In this document: in pieces, positions 44,937-62,720 of the stretch | Layout: each line of letters opens with the position of its first letter | How positions within the stretch are numbered: the first letter of the stretch is position 1 | Assembly (NCBI RefSeq): GCF_963576545.1 | Contig: NC_083639.1 | Span: forward strand, 11,615,498-11,679,497 | Direction of reading: 5' to 3' | From: Limanda limanda | Taxonomy: Eukaryota; Chordata; Actinopteri; Pleuronectiformes; Pleuronectidae | DNA: 64,000 bases | The notes under the pieces: model-generated | What the model was told of the DNA's origin: nothing | The model's database searches: none | What the model saw: only the letters and a program-made list of their open reading frames with translations | Program-made: the position numbers and the translations under genes

Positions 44937-45561
44937 CAGGCAAATGAATTGGCTTTTTGAGGGCTTTAACATGCTCAACTTCTTACCAAAATTTGCAGAA
45001 AGTTAGAAAGTGGTGAAAATTTTTCAGATTCTGAAGGAATTTTCAATGGGCGTCGCAAAATGACTCAACGGTGCCCCCCGAGACAGCCCGAGACCCCCGG
45101 AAGGTGTTCCCATTGACCTATCTTCACAAAAATCGATATACAGGTGTATCATGACCAGACAAACAAAAAAGTCTCTTGGTGCAATTGGAAAAACACAACA
45201 GGAAGCCTGCTATTTTGCATTTAGTGGCCATTTTGGCCATATTCCACATTTTTTCTTTGATACACTTGTACCAGGGTTTTCATCGGATCAACTTCAATTA
45301 TTATTATTCTTGTTATTGATGTTGCTCATTCATTTTTATGACATGTGATTTTATATATATATTTTTTTTTAAATGGAAAAGGAGAACAAAATGTTGCACC
45401 GTCATTGAAGTTGCTCACTCTTGTTGTGGTTGTCAGATTAATAGCTGTTAGTTTTAGAGACTAAAGCATCACTAAGGTATCATGAAAATTACTATTTACT
45501 CCTCAACAGTCATGTGCTTCAGGCTCATTCAGGTTGTGTAACCACTGTTGTCTTTTTGCAG
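40478..45561 (+). other. Putative slc11a2 intron 1
   Basis: Mostly A/T-rich sequence without exons I could support. Its right part (44.13-45.31 kb) holds the dispersed repeat described separately. Nothing else was recognised. Confidence 0.35.
44135..45310 (+). repeat. Dispersed repeat with an internal 712-bp-period direct duplication
   Basis: The block starting with (ATT)n then tattcaggcaaatgaattgg at 44221 recurs at 44933 and is nearly identical for about 363 bases, to catcggatcaacttcaa in both. Between them lies a copy of the repeat also found at 5.7-6.5 kb. The words agggcccgagcac (44141) and gtgctcgggccc (44866) are inverted ends. The shared 49-codon plus-strand frame in both blocks is repeat-derived. 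Confidence 0.75.
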
Positions 45562-51911
<6,350 letters not shown>

Positions 51912-52597
51912 AGCTGGACAGGACAGTAACCACCAGCATTCCTCTGTCCTATTGGAGACTCTGAGCCCTGTACACAACGAGGACTTTCCTGAGATCACAT
52001 AGGATCTTGAAAGCACCTTCTCTGCTAATGTCACGTGTTTGCTTCTGTGTTGGACTGGGTATGGAAGTTTGTTGCATTTTAGAAAATTTTATCAAACTTA
52101 CTAATACCACACCAGTGCAGTATGTTAGATGTGAATAATTTATGCTTGAGTTTACCTCTAATGAATATATGTGCATATTTTGACAAATCAATAATTGTTA
52201 CAATCCTCAAAGACAACAACTGTCGCTAACTTTGCTGAAAAGTGTTTATACAACAGTTTAACTCAATTTCAAATTGCTGTAATTATCAGTATCTTTAAAT
52301 AACAACTTCTAGACTTTTTCAAAAGTATAATGTCCTAGATGTGAAGAAATAGCAGCTCAAGTTGTGTTACCAAACGGTCCCTGAGAGGATACTTTCCCAG
52401 CAGTGTTTGTGTTGTCACATACTTAAGCAGTTGTGAGTTGGATGCCAGAGTTTTATATGGACGATCGAGTGATTTTAAGACTCCAGCTAACACAAACACA
52501 TCCTACTTTATGTGAACTAAGAAAGTAGCCCCAATCTCTGGGACATACTGCTACAAAATTGTTAAACAAGCTTAAAGTTCAGCTGCCTATGAAAGTA

Positions 52598-52748
52598 CCA
52601 TAGACTGTATATAAAGATAGACAACATGAAGGTTTGCCTAGATGCCAGATGGCAGTGTTCGAAGCGGGATGTTTTGGCTTAATTTGTGGATAGTGGGAGG
52701 AAGTGCAGACTCACCGTCCATCTTTATATCTTTATGTACAGTCTGTGG
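52598..52748. mobile_element. MITE with tagactgtatataaagat ends
   Basis: catagactgtatataaagat at the left faces atctttatgtacagtctgtg at the right, an imperfect terminal inverted repeat around about 110 bases. Related pieces occur at 32.5-32.7 kb and 61.4 kb. Confidence 0.7.
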
Positions 52749-54229
52749 GGAGGAAACACAATATTACCATAATAAAATGTAGTTTCTACTTTTCATCCCC
52801 CCCAAAAAAACGTTAAAATAATGCAGTATCAATATTTTTTTATATAACTAAATCTGAACAGACATGTAGCATATCATACACACTGTTTGAAATCATGTTT
52901 GCTGTTGACTTTATACTGTTACAAACACAGTATCAGCAAGACTCATTTCAGCTCTGTTTCTCTGTAAGAGAGACTCATACATGACATTGTCTCTAATATT
53001 AGCATCATCAAGTACTTTGTGAGTACTGTGTGAGCCCTCTTACATAGTGTCAACCTGCCAGTGTCCTGGTGGGAGGGGGAGGAGCTGCAGCTTCTGCTAC
53101 GATTGCCACTCTACCTCAACATCATTCAACTACCTTCTCATCTCTCTAAGCCTCCTTGTAGCTTGTTGTGTAACTCACTGGATTTTGCATGACGTAATTT
53201 AAAAATGCCTAATAATTCAAAGAGAACATAACACTTAATTTCAGGGGTTTAATGCTGTGAGCTGATTACAGTCTAACATGTCAGACAAGTTTAACTAACA
53301 AGTTTCAGTGTCATGCAGGAGTTGATTCAATACAAAAAGTCTGTGAATTAAATATGCCTCCTCAAATGAGTGAAGCTTTATGTGACTACAGCCTCCTCCT
53401 CAGAGGCTCTTTTTAGTGCCTAAATAATCAGGAAGGCAGCAACTCAGGTTGGTCAACACCCTGACGTGAGATTATTAGTCAAATTAAATTTATTTAGTAG
53501 GAAACTGATCATCAAGACATGTTTTTAACAATAACAGCAGTTATTTTGTTTCCTCTACTAAGGTGAGCTAAGGTGTCCAAAGGAAAATAAACCACTTCAT
53601 CCACCACATTTTTATCCAACATAATATGTCTTCGGAGAACATCAGGATAAAATAAATTCTATATTTATAAAGTTAAAATTCCTGAAAGGAAAACACTGCA
53701 GCATATTTGTCCTGCTCTGTAAAGAGAAATGAAATAACAACTTTTGCCTAAAAATAATGTCAAAATTGTTGTAATTATCTTGACGAAGAATTCTGAACAA
53801 GTTCAAAGAAAGCCAAGGCTTGTTATATAACCCATAATGACAAGTTTGACTGAGTCTTAACTTAGACTCTGAAAACTACTCATTTTGTGATTACAAATAA
53901 GAGCGAATAAAATTCAATCAGGACAGATAGTAGACAAAGAAGATAACTTCAAAGTAGACACTATTTATTGTAATTCTGATGCACTGAATTTATAAATTAA
54001 GTTTGTTTCGATTGCTCCAAAGATTTATTGAGATCTAATAATTTTTCTAACGTGGTTTTAAGGCAATGAATTTGCTTTGCTTGTTCTCCTTTCTCAACAT
54101 TGATTTTTAACAAGTTTGCAAGGCAGCAGAACTTCAGGTCAAAACGTTGGCATATCTAATAAACCAGCACAAGGGAATATGATGATATATGCTTTACTAA
54201 AGCACCTGACTGAGCCGTATCCAAGTGAG

Positions 54230-54230
<1 letters not shown>

Positions 54231-54280
<50 letters not shown>

Positions 54281-54281
54281 G
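54231..54281. repeat. Palindromic (GT)n(AT)n(AC)n microsatellite
   Basis: GT units run into TA units then CA units, so the 50-base tract is nearly its own reverse complement. Confidence 0.9.
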
Positions 54282-55443
54282 GACAAATATATGGGTTCAA
54301 ATGAATAGTTACAGTAAATGAATCCAATCTAGCTGAGATGACTTGGAGACATTTGTCTTGGTCCAGGTGCAGCTGCAAGTGGCAGAAATGCATTAATACT
54401 TTTCTGACAGGAAAAATGGAAACAACACAGACAAAACACACATTTCAATTGTTACAGAGAAAACATTAGTGTAGTAAACATCACTTCATTATGTCTCACT
54501 CATTTCTGCTCTTGGCATTGAAGGAAAAAGTGTCTGTTATTTGCTATTGAATGAAAAACACTGTGTCCAAAATAAATGGGGAATGATGGCTATATGGACA
54601 ATTGTTGCCGTCGTCTTTCTGGCTGTCAAAAGAAAAACTTGTGATCTGTATGTTTCATAATTACTGAATTGTGTCAATTTCTTGACAACATGTTATTGCA
54701 ATAAATAAACTACACAACCTGATAACTTGCTTTACTGTAAAACCTGCTAACTACAGTACAGAGTAGCTAAATGTTAGTTTAATATTAACATGAACTGTTA
54801 AATTTACCTGTGAGAATAATGTAAATTAGAAAAGATGTGTTGGGTTTTAAGGGGTTCCCTACACACTTCTTAAAAAGTAAACCATGTATTAACATTAACA
54901 AGGGGTCAAGGGTCAAAATTCCATATTTCTACATTTATTTAATCAGTGTAGATGGTAGTCCATAGCACTGTTTGTAGTACAAATGCTCTCTTCCAGGATT
55001 TTCCAGGATTAAATGAGGAAAGTAGCATTTTGACCCAAGGTGAGCACCTTCGATTTATCTATAATCAATTAATTATTTTGATTTTATCAAATTCAAATTG
55101 TTAACCGATTGGATCCTTTTTTATTTACCTCATCAAAACACAATATTGATTATGTTTTCCTCTTTTAAATGAGACAGAGCGAGTGATTTTGAAATGAGTT
55201 GCAGTAGCACCACATTTTCACAGGTTATAATAAGATCAATGTGTGTACTAAGCAGGTAGTTGTATTTAAGAAATGATAATCTTTTTTTTAAATTATTTTC
55301 ATTAGTTAATATGTTGAATCATTCATTTAAGCTCAAGAATCAGTTTTAATGGCAATTTTCTTTTTTTAATAATTCATGTTCTCATCATGAATTTACAACA
55401 ATCTCACTCGTAACGACTCCATCTCTTTTTTCTTTTCTTTCAG

Positions 55444-55521
55444 TTTCAAATGGGAATACCTCGTCACACAGACATTTACCTACTGAACGACATGGACTCT
55501 GACTCTGTGGGTGAGAGATAG
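55444..55521 (+). CDS. slc11a2: slc11a2 alternative terminal exon giving a second C-terminus
   Basis: After a strong acceptor (ttttcttttctttcag) the frame reads FQMGIPRHTDIYLLNDMDSD then SVGER and stops. Joined to the donor at 51858, where the upstream exon ends on a complete AGG codon, it stays in frame and gives a 562-aa protein. The tail resembles the ELYLLNTMDADS-type ending of one mammalian DMT1 isoform. That both the tail and its position in a separate downstream exon match argues that it is a real, conserved isoform and not chance. The 3' UTR would follow from 55522. Confidence 0.82.
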   Translation, partial: FQMGIPRHTDIYLLNDMDSDSVGER

Positions 55522-57990
55522 AACGACACAATGTGGCTGGGTGGATGCTTTTTATTCTGGTGCCTGAAGAAAGCGGACAGTTAATCTGACTGAAGCGTGG
55601 GAACACTGGAGCTCGCCCAGTGGAAGTCCATCCTCACACGGTGCCTGACATATTTTTAAGTGCACTTGTGCGCCCACAGATGTCTTATCCTGTTCACTTC
55701 AGTAACAGGTGTGTTCCATCACAAACGTCTCAGCGACAAGTGCAAATGATTTAATATCAAAGCTTAAAAATGAGACAGATCTCTAAAGAATATGTGTTTC
55801 CTGTGACTCAAAAGCCTTTAACATGTTCTGGATTTTACAGACTCTTTCCTCAACCTCCATAACATTGACTTCTCCAAATCCGTTAACAAGCCAATAAGAC
55901 TGTGACAGTTGCCAACTAAACACTACAGTGATGAAAAAAACACTTTCCAGTTAGAAATCACACAGAATTTAATAAACTAGTCCAAAACATAGAGTTACCA
56001 CAGTTTGGCGACACAACTGGCTGTTGTCACTTGCACTACAGATGCCATGGACCTCCAGTAGTAGACAGCTTTTTTTAGCTGTTGTTGATTTACCTGATGT
56101 AACAAATCAAATCTCACATTTTTCCATTGGACCCATCCCCAACGAAAGACAACACAGAGATCCAACACAAAAGCTATATAATGAATGTTTTTGAGGCAAG
56201 CAAACGCCTGCATTTATTCTAATTTATATTCAATTACAATCTTAAGTAAATACATGCAAATAATAGATGAATAAATTCTTATAATTAATATATTGCATAT
56301 GAACTTAGAAAATAGAGAAGGTATATATATATATACCTGATCAGTCAAAGTCAAACTTTTCCATGTTTTTTATTGTGGAAGACAACTCTAGTTTTATGTC
56401 GCTCTCACTGTCTTAGAATGTAATTTGATATGTTTTATTCAAATTCTCATGATGAAGATGTTCATCTTTTTAGAATTTTCAGAGGATTCTGAATAATATT
56501 TTCTCCCCTTTGTTGCTGGCAGTTATAATATTTTTTATTATCTTATTTAAATGTAGTTTCTTCAATTTCCGTCTCAAATAAGCTTAGGTCAGTTTGTTTT
56601 GTTGATTTGTTTATTTATGTGTATTTTATCATTTTATAAAGTGCTCCTTGGTTTTGTATGTAGTTTTATTATGTTCACTTGAGAATGTTGGGGCATTATT
56701 AGAAGCTTGATTTTTTTTTTTTACGTTTCATTTTGATGCAGCCAAATTTGTGCAGAATTATGCTGTATGCAAAAATGAACTTTCAATACAGCATTTTAAT
56801 TTCTGAACTCGATATGGAGGAGAAAGTTGGCACTGTGGTGCAACAGGTGAGTAACGTTGAAAGGTAAATAAGAGAAGTGATTTGAGGTGTTGTATCACGA
56901 GTAGAGGGACGGGTCATGCTCACTGTGGGACTGGGCGGCTCGACTCTGTTGCACATGAGTGTGGCAGGAGTTAACAAACATTAACAAGTTTGACAACTGT
57001 TTCACAACAGAGTTTGGAAATGCCGCTTCTTGTGCACTTCAGTTACTGGGTCAATATAGCACTTTGCACAAACAGTGTTACCCTGTGTTAAAGTAAAGGT
57101 AGAGTAAAAACTGTACACAGAAGACACTCGAGACGAAGACAAGTGATGTAAAATAATGACAACAAATGACAACGGGATCTGTCATAAAAACCTCAGAGGT
57201 TCGATGGATTGTGTTGTTGATAAAACTAAATATTTTCCTTGACCAAATGTTGGACTCAACGTGTGTCTTCTAATTAATGTGCAGACGTCCACACAGTGCC
57301 TCCCATGTTCACCACTGTGCCTTAGTCCAAAACAAACACAAACTAATTCAAGTAATTCCCAAATACTGCACATGGAACAGCTTTGAAAAAAAGCGATACT
57401 TATTCCATTGGAACGTGTGCTACTGAAATCCAACATTGCTACAAATGAATATTCATACATTTGCAGTTGAATTGACATGTCATACCAAACAAAAAACTAA
57501 TATTGGTGTCACTGATGCAAAAAAGTTTTTAAACATGTCATGGACCAAGGTGTAATTGGGAGCAGAAAAGCTGAAATGTAATAAGTAAATGAATTTGGGT
57601 GGACTTGCAATGATCATTAAACATCCCCCTGCAGGACACATGTATTTGGTTGAGGAATGGTGTTCATCAGGTGAACATCATTTGACCTCTGACTGATTTA
57701 TAAAGTTACTTCCAGTGGAGTCAATTAAAACATTGTAATGACCTCAGTTATTCCATATTTGTAATTGATCACTTCATCAAGGATCATCATGTTTTGTAAC
57801 GAATATTGCTTACATTTTGGAACAGATTGGGATCGTCAGAGACCATTGTCTGATTCCATGTCCAGACAGGAAACTGGTACTGTACTGCTGCACTGTTTTG
57901 TAAATTGGATATTGTTTCTGATTTGATGACATTGTACAGTGTGATACCTCCTGTCGTGAGAGCCTATTAAAAGGTGTTTTTCAGATTTTT
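55522..57990 (+). other. slc11a2: Probable 3' UTR of the long slc11a2 form
   Basis: No exon signals were seen after the alternative stop. Several A/T-rich signals occur (AATAAA near 55970). ATTAAA at 57966-57971 followed by a T/G-rich stretch is the best distal end, giving a 3' UTR of about 2.4 kb. The extent is inferred. Confidence 0.4.
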
Positions 57991-58539
57991 CTTGCGTATC
58001 CATGTCTGTTTTGTTTGAGTTGAAAAAGTAACATTGCTTTTAATTATGTATCTTTTCATGTTGATATTTCTCTGTTTCAAGAATAGGTTTGCCACATCTG
58101 TTATATTAGTTTACTTAGTGAGATTTTTTTAAATGTCATGTCTTCTTTACTTATACTGTCTCTGGGGGTTTAAATATATAACTATTTAAGATTATTTAAT
58201 TTACTCAACAGTGGTTATTAATTCTGATTGCCTGTAATCCCTCAGAAGGCTTAAATAGAAAAAGACTACAAATGAATGCATCTAACATAAGATTGAAAAG
58301 TAGAAAATAAATATAAGATAAATACACTAATAAATGAGATGTGTGAGTACAATAAAACAAAATCGGATTCAATGTTTTTTTATGAATGTACATCCGCGTG
58401 TTATTAAGACAAAATAATATTTTTATATTTAATAGCTAAACTTAAATTCAACCTCTTCGCGTTTCCGCCAGAACAATTCTCCAGGCCATGCGGGGGCGCC
58501 GTCTCGTCTGCGAGACTTTCCGGTCCAGCGGCTCCGTTG

Positions 58540-58618
58540 CCTACGTCACCACATTTCAGCGAGTGAGATGTGACGTCGTGTCAAACTTGGTGGTCTCCAG
58601 AAACAGCGGCAGACGCAG
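58540..58618 (+). promoter_or_regulatory. cnpy2: cnpy2 promoter and non-coding first exon with CRE-like sites
   Basis: A G/C-rich island carries ctacgtcacc (58540) and gtgacgtcgtg (58570), two CRE/ATF-type words 30 bases apart. It is followed by a short exon ending gacgcag|gtaagaag at 58618. The coding exon is reached through the acceptor at 58805 (tgtgtccag). Binding is inferred from motif only. Confidence 0.5.
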
Positions 58619-58764
58619 GTAAGAAGATGAATGAGGAGTTTCTGGGGCCGGCTCGTTCTGCAGCTTTACAGAGCACCGGAGAGACGCCAGCGGACAGACA
58701 CACGCTGCTGTAGCGGCAGCAGGCGGTAGAAGAGCCGGGTTGATGTATCACACGTATGTGTGTC

Positions 58765-58784
58765 CCCCCCCCCCCCCCCCTTCT
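58765..58784. repeat. Poly-C tract in cnpy2 first intron
   Basis: A run of about 18 C forms most of the tract upstream of the acceptor at 58805. It is likely length-variable and prone to sequencing error. Confidence 0.9.
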
Positions 58785-58812
58785 GATGCTCAAATCTGTG
58801 TCCAGGTGCAAA

Positions 58813-58975
58813 ATGAGGGAAGCGGCTCTCCTGCTCGCATCGTCCGTGTTCCTGTGTCTCCTCCTGGGCCTCAGCCAAGCAGCCAGACAGGGGCAGGACA
58901 TCCGATGTGGAGGTTTGTGTGTCTGTAGCTGCAACTCACACAGAGGTGTGTGTGTGTGTGTACAGTCTATGGTGT

Positions 58976-59019
<44 letters not shown>

Positions 59020-61180
59020 ACTTCTATCTTAATGAGGACCCTCATTGGCATAATGCAATACCAAGCCCCTTACCCTAACCATCCAAACTAAATGCCTAAC
59101 CCTTAACCTGACCTAATTCTAACCCTAACACCAAGTTTTAACCCCCAAACAATCCCTTAAATGTGGAGTCACAAAGTGAGGACCGGCTTAAATGTCCTCA
59201 CTTTCCCAAAAAGTCCTCACCTTGTTGGTTGTACGCTCAAACGGGTCCTCACAAAGATAGCTGTACAAGAGCACACACACAGAGATCTGTCCTGACCAGG
59301 TGTGTCCTCCTCTGTCCTCTCAGCCTGCCGGGCTCTAGTGGATGAGATGGAGTGGGCCATCTCACAGGTAGACCCAAAGAAGATGATCCAGACCGGATCG
59401 TTCAGGATCAACCCGGACGGCAGCCAGTCCATCAGAGAGGTGAGGGAGCAGCCATGTTGTGACCTCATGTTGTGTCCAACACACTGCAGACTGCTGCTGT
59501 ACACACAGAATTAGGTTTTGATTAGGATCCGATGTACTTTGGTCACAGTGAGTACAATGATCTATAGCCAGTTGTAACTTCTGTGTCATATCGCAATACC
59601 TTTTGTGTATTGTCTGTAACACTTGTCAAAGAATATGAAATGGGAAACATTGCTTTCCAAAAATGTATTAACTCACATTCTGTTTAAATGTTTTACTGAA
59701 CTTACTTTAGTTGCGGTTTGTGCTTCCACAACCTTCAGCTTATGCACTCGAGAACCGTGACTGATTTAATTAAACAAGGAGGATTTGTCAGAAAATATAC
59801 TTGTAGGTGAGATGAGGAAAAAAGAAAATGTATCAGAAATGTAACTTAGTTTTCCTGATTGTGTGTGGTGGAGGAACTTTAACCACTGCCTAGCTCTACA
59901 GTTGTGGTAGCTGTGATCACAGTCATGTACATGCAAGTTCTCATCCCACTTGGAAGTACTGTAGTGGTCAACATTTATCTGAACATAGCTTCTTATATAT
60001 ATAATATTACATCTCAAACCAAAGAGCTTTGTCTTGTCCACAATCTGCCACGAAACATTATTTTGTCTTTTATAATCATCCTACCATAGGTCTTAATTTT
60101 ACAATATGAAATATTATAATACAAACTTTAAACGATGATCAATATAACATGAAAGGGATATTACATAAATAGACTTCTTCAAGTAAATAGAGTATAATAT
60201 TTCGTTTTACGCTCATTTTAGGGAAAGAAACACCAACATATTTGCATAGATAAATAAAACATTACCAAAACATGTTGATTTAATGCAAACCCAGAGAGAG
60301 GCTATAACTGATATGATTTCAGGATGGTCATTTAAAAGTGTCATACCGCTCACAAGGTACCTCTGACGTAAATATACTTGGAAATGTCAAAAATAAGAAA
60401 CACTAAATATCCTGTTTGTGGTAGTTTGACTGTGTTGACAGACATTTCTCTTTCATTCAGAGGTTTTCACCTTTGTTGCCACTAGGTCCCTCTAGCCCGC
60501 TCAGAGGGAAACCTCCTGGAGCTGATGGAGAATGTGTGTGAAAGGATGGAGGACTACGGAGAGCACACGGATTCTTCAACCAACAGGAAGTCCTACATTA
60601 GGATCAAGTCTAGGAGCGGTGAGCCCATGGACCTCTCAGAAGCCACGCTGGATTCAAGAGTTACATCCAGTTTAAAGTTCGCAGTGAGTATAGTTTTTAG
60701 TTAGCTAGACACAGTTTGCTGTGTCAGTTTTACATCATTGGGCTTAGATGGCCTTGAATCTATTTTACAATATTTGTGTGCATCATTCCCTCATATGTGT
60801 TTTCTTTATACAGTGAGCCCAATTTAGCCCATCTAAGCCCAATTTACATCATTGTGTGCATCATTCCCTCATATGTGTTTTCTTTATAAAGTGAGTTTTT
60901 CCCTTCTAACTGTTCATTGTGACTGATTTCTGCAGTGTGAAACAGTCGCTGAGCAGAATGAAGATGAAATCATTGAATTCTTCGCTCATGAGACAGAAAA
61001 TGTTAAAGACAAACTCTGCAGCAAGAGGACAGGTAGCTTTTCAGTTCATTATCATCCTATCACACCCTTCAGTTATGAGGACCTTCTGCAGTGACTGTAT
61101 TTGAATCATTTGTTTTCTGTCCCTGGTGCTCTGCAGATCTCTGCGATCACGCTCTGAAAATGGCCCATGACGAACTTTGA
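58813..61180 (+). CDS. cnpy2: Canopy 2 (CNPY2, MIR-interacting saposin-like protein), complete, five coding exons, 184 aa
   Basis: Exons 58813-58912, 59324-59439, 60486-60683, 60936-61032 and 61137-61180 total 555 nt with all phases matching. The protein has a signal peptide (about residues 1-24), a saposin-like fold with six cysteines (32, 35, 90, 139, 166 and 173) and a C-terminal HDEL ER-retention signal (181-184). Length and ending match human CNPY2 as recalled. The family works in the ER lumen. CNPY2 has been linked to FGF signalling, LDL receptor regulation and ER stress signalling. The human gene lies near ANKRD52, supporting orthology. The start Met is the first in-frame one after the acceptor and leads straight into the signal peptide. 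Confidence 0.96.
58960..59260 (-). repeat. Dispersed repeat with (CA)n in cnpy2 intron
   Basis: A pure CA tract (about 58979-59012) runs into aatgaggacc, then ccctaac-rich words and a gtgagg/cctcac-rich end. It is the inverted relative of the unit at 4740-4990. The taaccct words here are not a telomere array, since they are irregular. Confidence 0.55.
60772..60895 (+). repeat. Short direct duplication in cnpy2 intron 3
   Basis: tgtgtgcatcattccctcat and the following 17 bases occur at about 60774 and again at about 60853, with a short agcccaattta duplication between. It is a recent local event. Confidence 0.75.
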
Positions 61181-62330
61181 TGTCACCAAGCCATGACTGC
61201 CGTCTCTCCTCAGCTGAAATAGAGACACTGGGTGCTGTGATGTTTTCAGTGGTCACTGGTTCACACATTGGCAGTGACATGGCATGACAAGATGTGTACA
61301 AATCCTGTAAAATAATCCACATCCACATTAAAACATAAAGTATTTTTCCTGTAACCATAGAGAATTCAAGGACCACTTAGCCAATTTTTTACCCACATCT
61401 CTTTTAGACCATAGACGATACCTATCCACTTCCTCCCACTATCCAGAAATGAGGCCAAAATGTTCCTCGCATGGACGATCTTGTCACGTGATCACTCGAT
61501 CAAACATGATTTTTAAGACAAGTACATAGAGATTAGGTTTAAAATGTTTGAGTGGTCCTTCATTCTATATTCATGCCCATGGGAAAAAATGTTTTTGATG
61601 CTGATAGTCACTGACAACACAAGTGTTGTATGAGTCAAGAAAGAAAAAATTAAGAGCACAAATAATAAGGTTTATGATTTCAGATTTTAGTTTAACTGTT
61701 CTGCAGATGTGAGACTGTGCCTACTTTGGAGAACAAATATTTCCCAAGTGTCGCACTTGTAAAATGGCCAATCCTTCTTATTCATTAGAAGAACCTCAGT
61801 GTTGATGATGTTGTGAAATTAAATATAATCAATTAACTGATCATATATTTCCAATAGAGAAATCGGCTGCCAAAGATTTACTGCAAGTTTTAAGAGAAAT
61901 TTATGAAAGAAAAAGTACTGAAAACTGTCTGGGGATAAATCTGTTCTCTCTCATGCTGCTCTTTAAATCATAAGAAACATTTAAACAAAATCGTCATTCG
62001 TAGCTTCTGAAGATGAAATGATTTCTTATTTTCTCTAAACCAGCTTCTATTATGATACTTAATGGGTTTCTTTTTACTTCTGACCAACCAATGTTAAGTT
62101 TTCTTAAGTCTAGTAAACTCTTATGTTATTTCAGTAGTGGTTTATCATCCACAATCTGATCATCAGGTCATTATTAAGAATCATTCTGTACTGTCAAAGT
62201 GAAAAGAGCCGGAGTAATATTCGGTATTGTTAATTTCCCAGTGTTTGAAAAAATTAACTTGCTGTGTCATGAACTTTCTCTTGAAATTTCCTTTTTTATA
62301 AATAAATTTTGTACATTTCTGCATCTGTTG
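61181..62330 (+). other. cnpy2: cnpy2 3' UTR
   Basis: No coding character. ATTAAA at 61327-61332 could give a short form. AATAAA at 62301-62306 followed by a T/G-rich stretch is the better distal signal. A fragment of the MITE family of 52.6 kb lies at about 61407-61480. Confidence 0.45.
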
Positions 62331-62490
62331 TGTCTTAAATCAATTGAAATGTATTTGTATACATCAAAATGAGCCTTCCATCTAAACTTCAATCATAAAT
62401 CTCTTCAATCATAACTTAGTGTCACTAAATATTACATATAGTTTATTCTACACACATCCATACCAAGGAGACATCATTCAAGGGCTTCGA

Positions 62491-62720
62491 TGCCTCGGTG
62501 AATCTAACAGGATAAGGTCAGCGACTCTCGACAACACTTGATGTATATCTACAGAATGATTTGAAACAAAGGATGGATCTGAACTGAGCTCAGAGCTGTT
62601 CAAGCTGCCTCGGTGAATCTAACAGGATAAGGTCAGCGACTCTCGACAACACTTGATGTATATCTACAGAATGATTTGAAACAAAGGATGGATCTGAACT
62701 GAGCTCAGAGCTGTTCAAGC
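62491..62720 (+). repeat. Perfect tandem duplication of a 115-bp unit
   Basis: tgcctcggtgaatctaacag begins at 62491 and again at 62606. The two 115-base copies show no difference that I can see. It lies in the gap between cnpy2 and the next gene. Confidence 0.95.

Larger units (their letters stand above)
51912..55443 (+). other. slc11a2: 3' UTR of the short slc11a2 form and intron before the alternative exon
   Basis: If the tail encoded to 51911 is used, this begins a 3' UTR with AATAAA candidates near 52773 and 54703. If the donor at 51858 is used, it is intron. No canonical iron-responsive element was found by eye. It contains the MITE at 52.6 kb and the palindromic microsatellite at 54.23 kb. 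Confidence 0.45.

Noticed and set aside
44438..45348. Two copies of a 49-codon frame (MTRQTKKSLGAIGKTQQEAC...) as a small gene family
   Set aside because: Both lie in the duplicated part of a dispersed repeat. There is no sign of transcription or splice sites and the bases flanking the frame are as conserved as the frame itself.
58581..59051. 156-codon minus-strand frame with a Cys-Val repeat
   Set aside because: It lies antisense over the cnpy2 first exons and a CA/GT tract, so it is a shadow frame.
59040..59165. Interstitial telomere repeat (ccctaac words)
   Set aside because: The units are irregular and few, and the stretch belongs to a dispersed repeat also seen at 4.8 kb.
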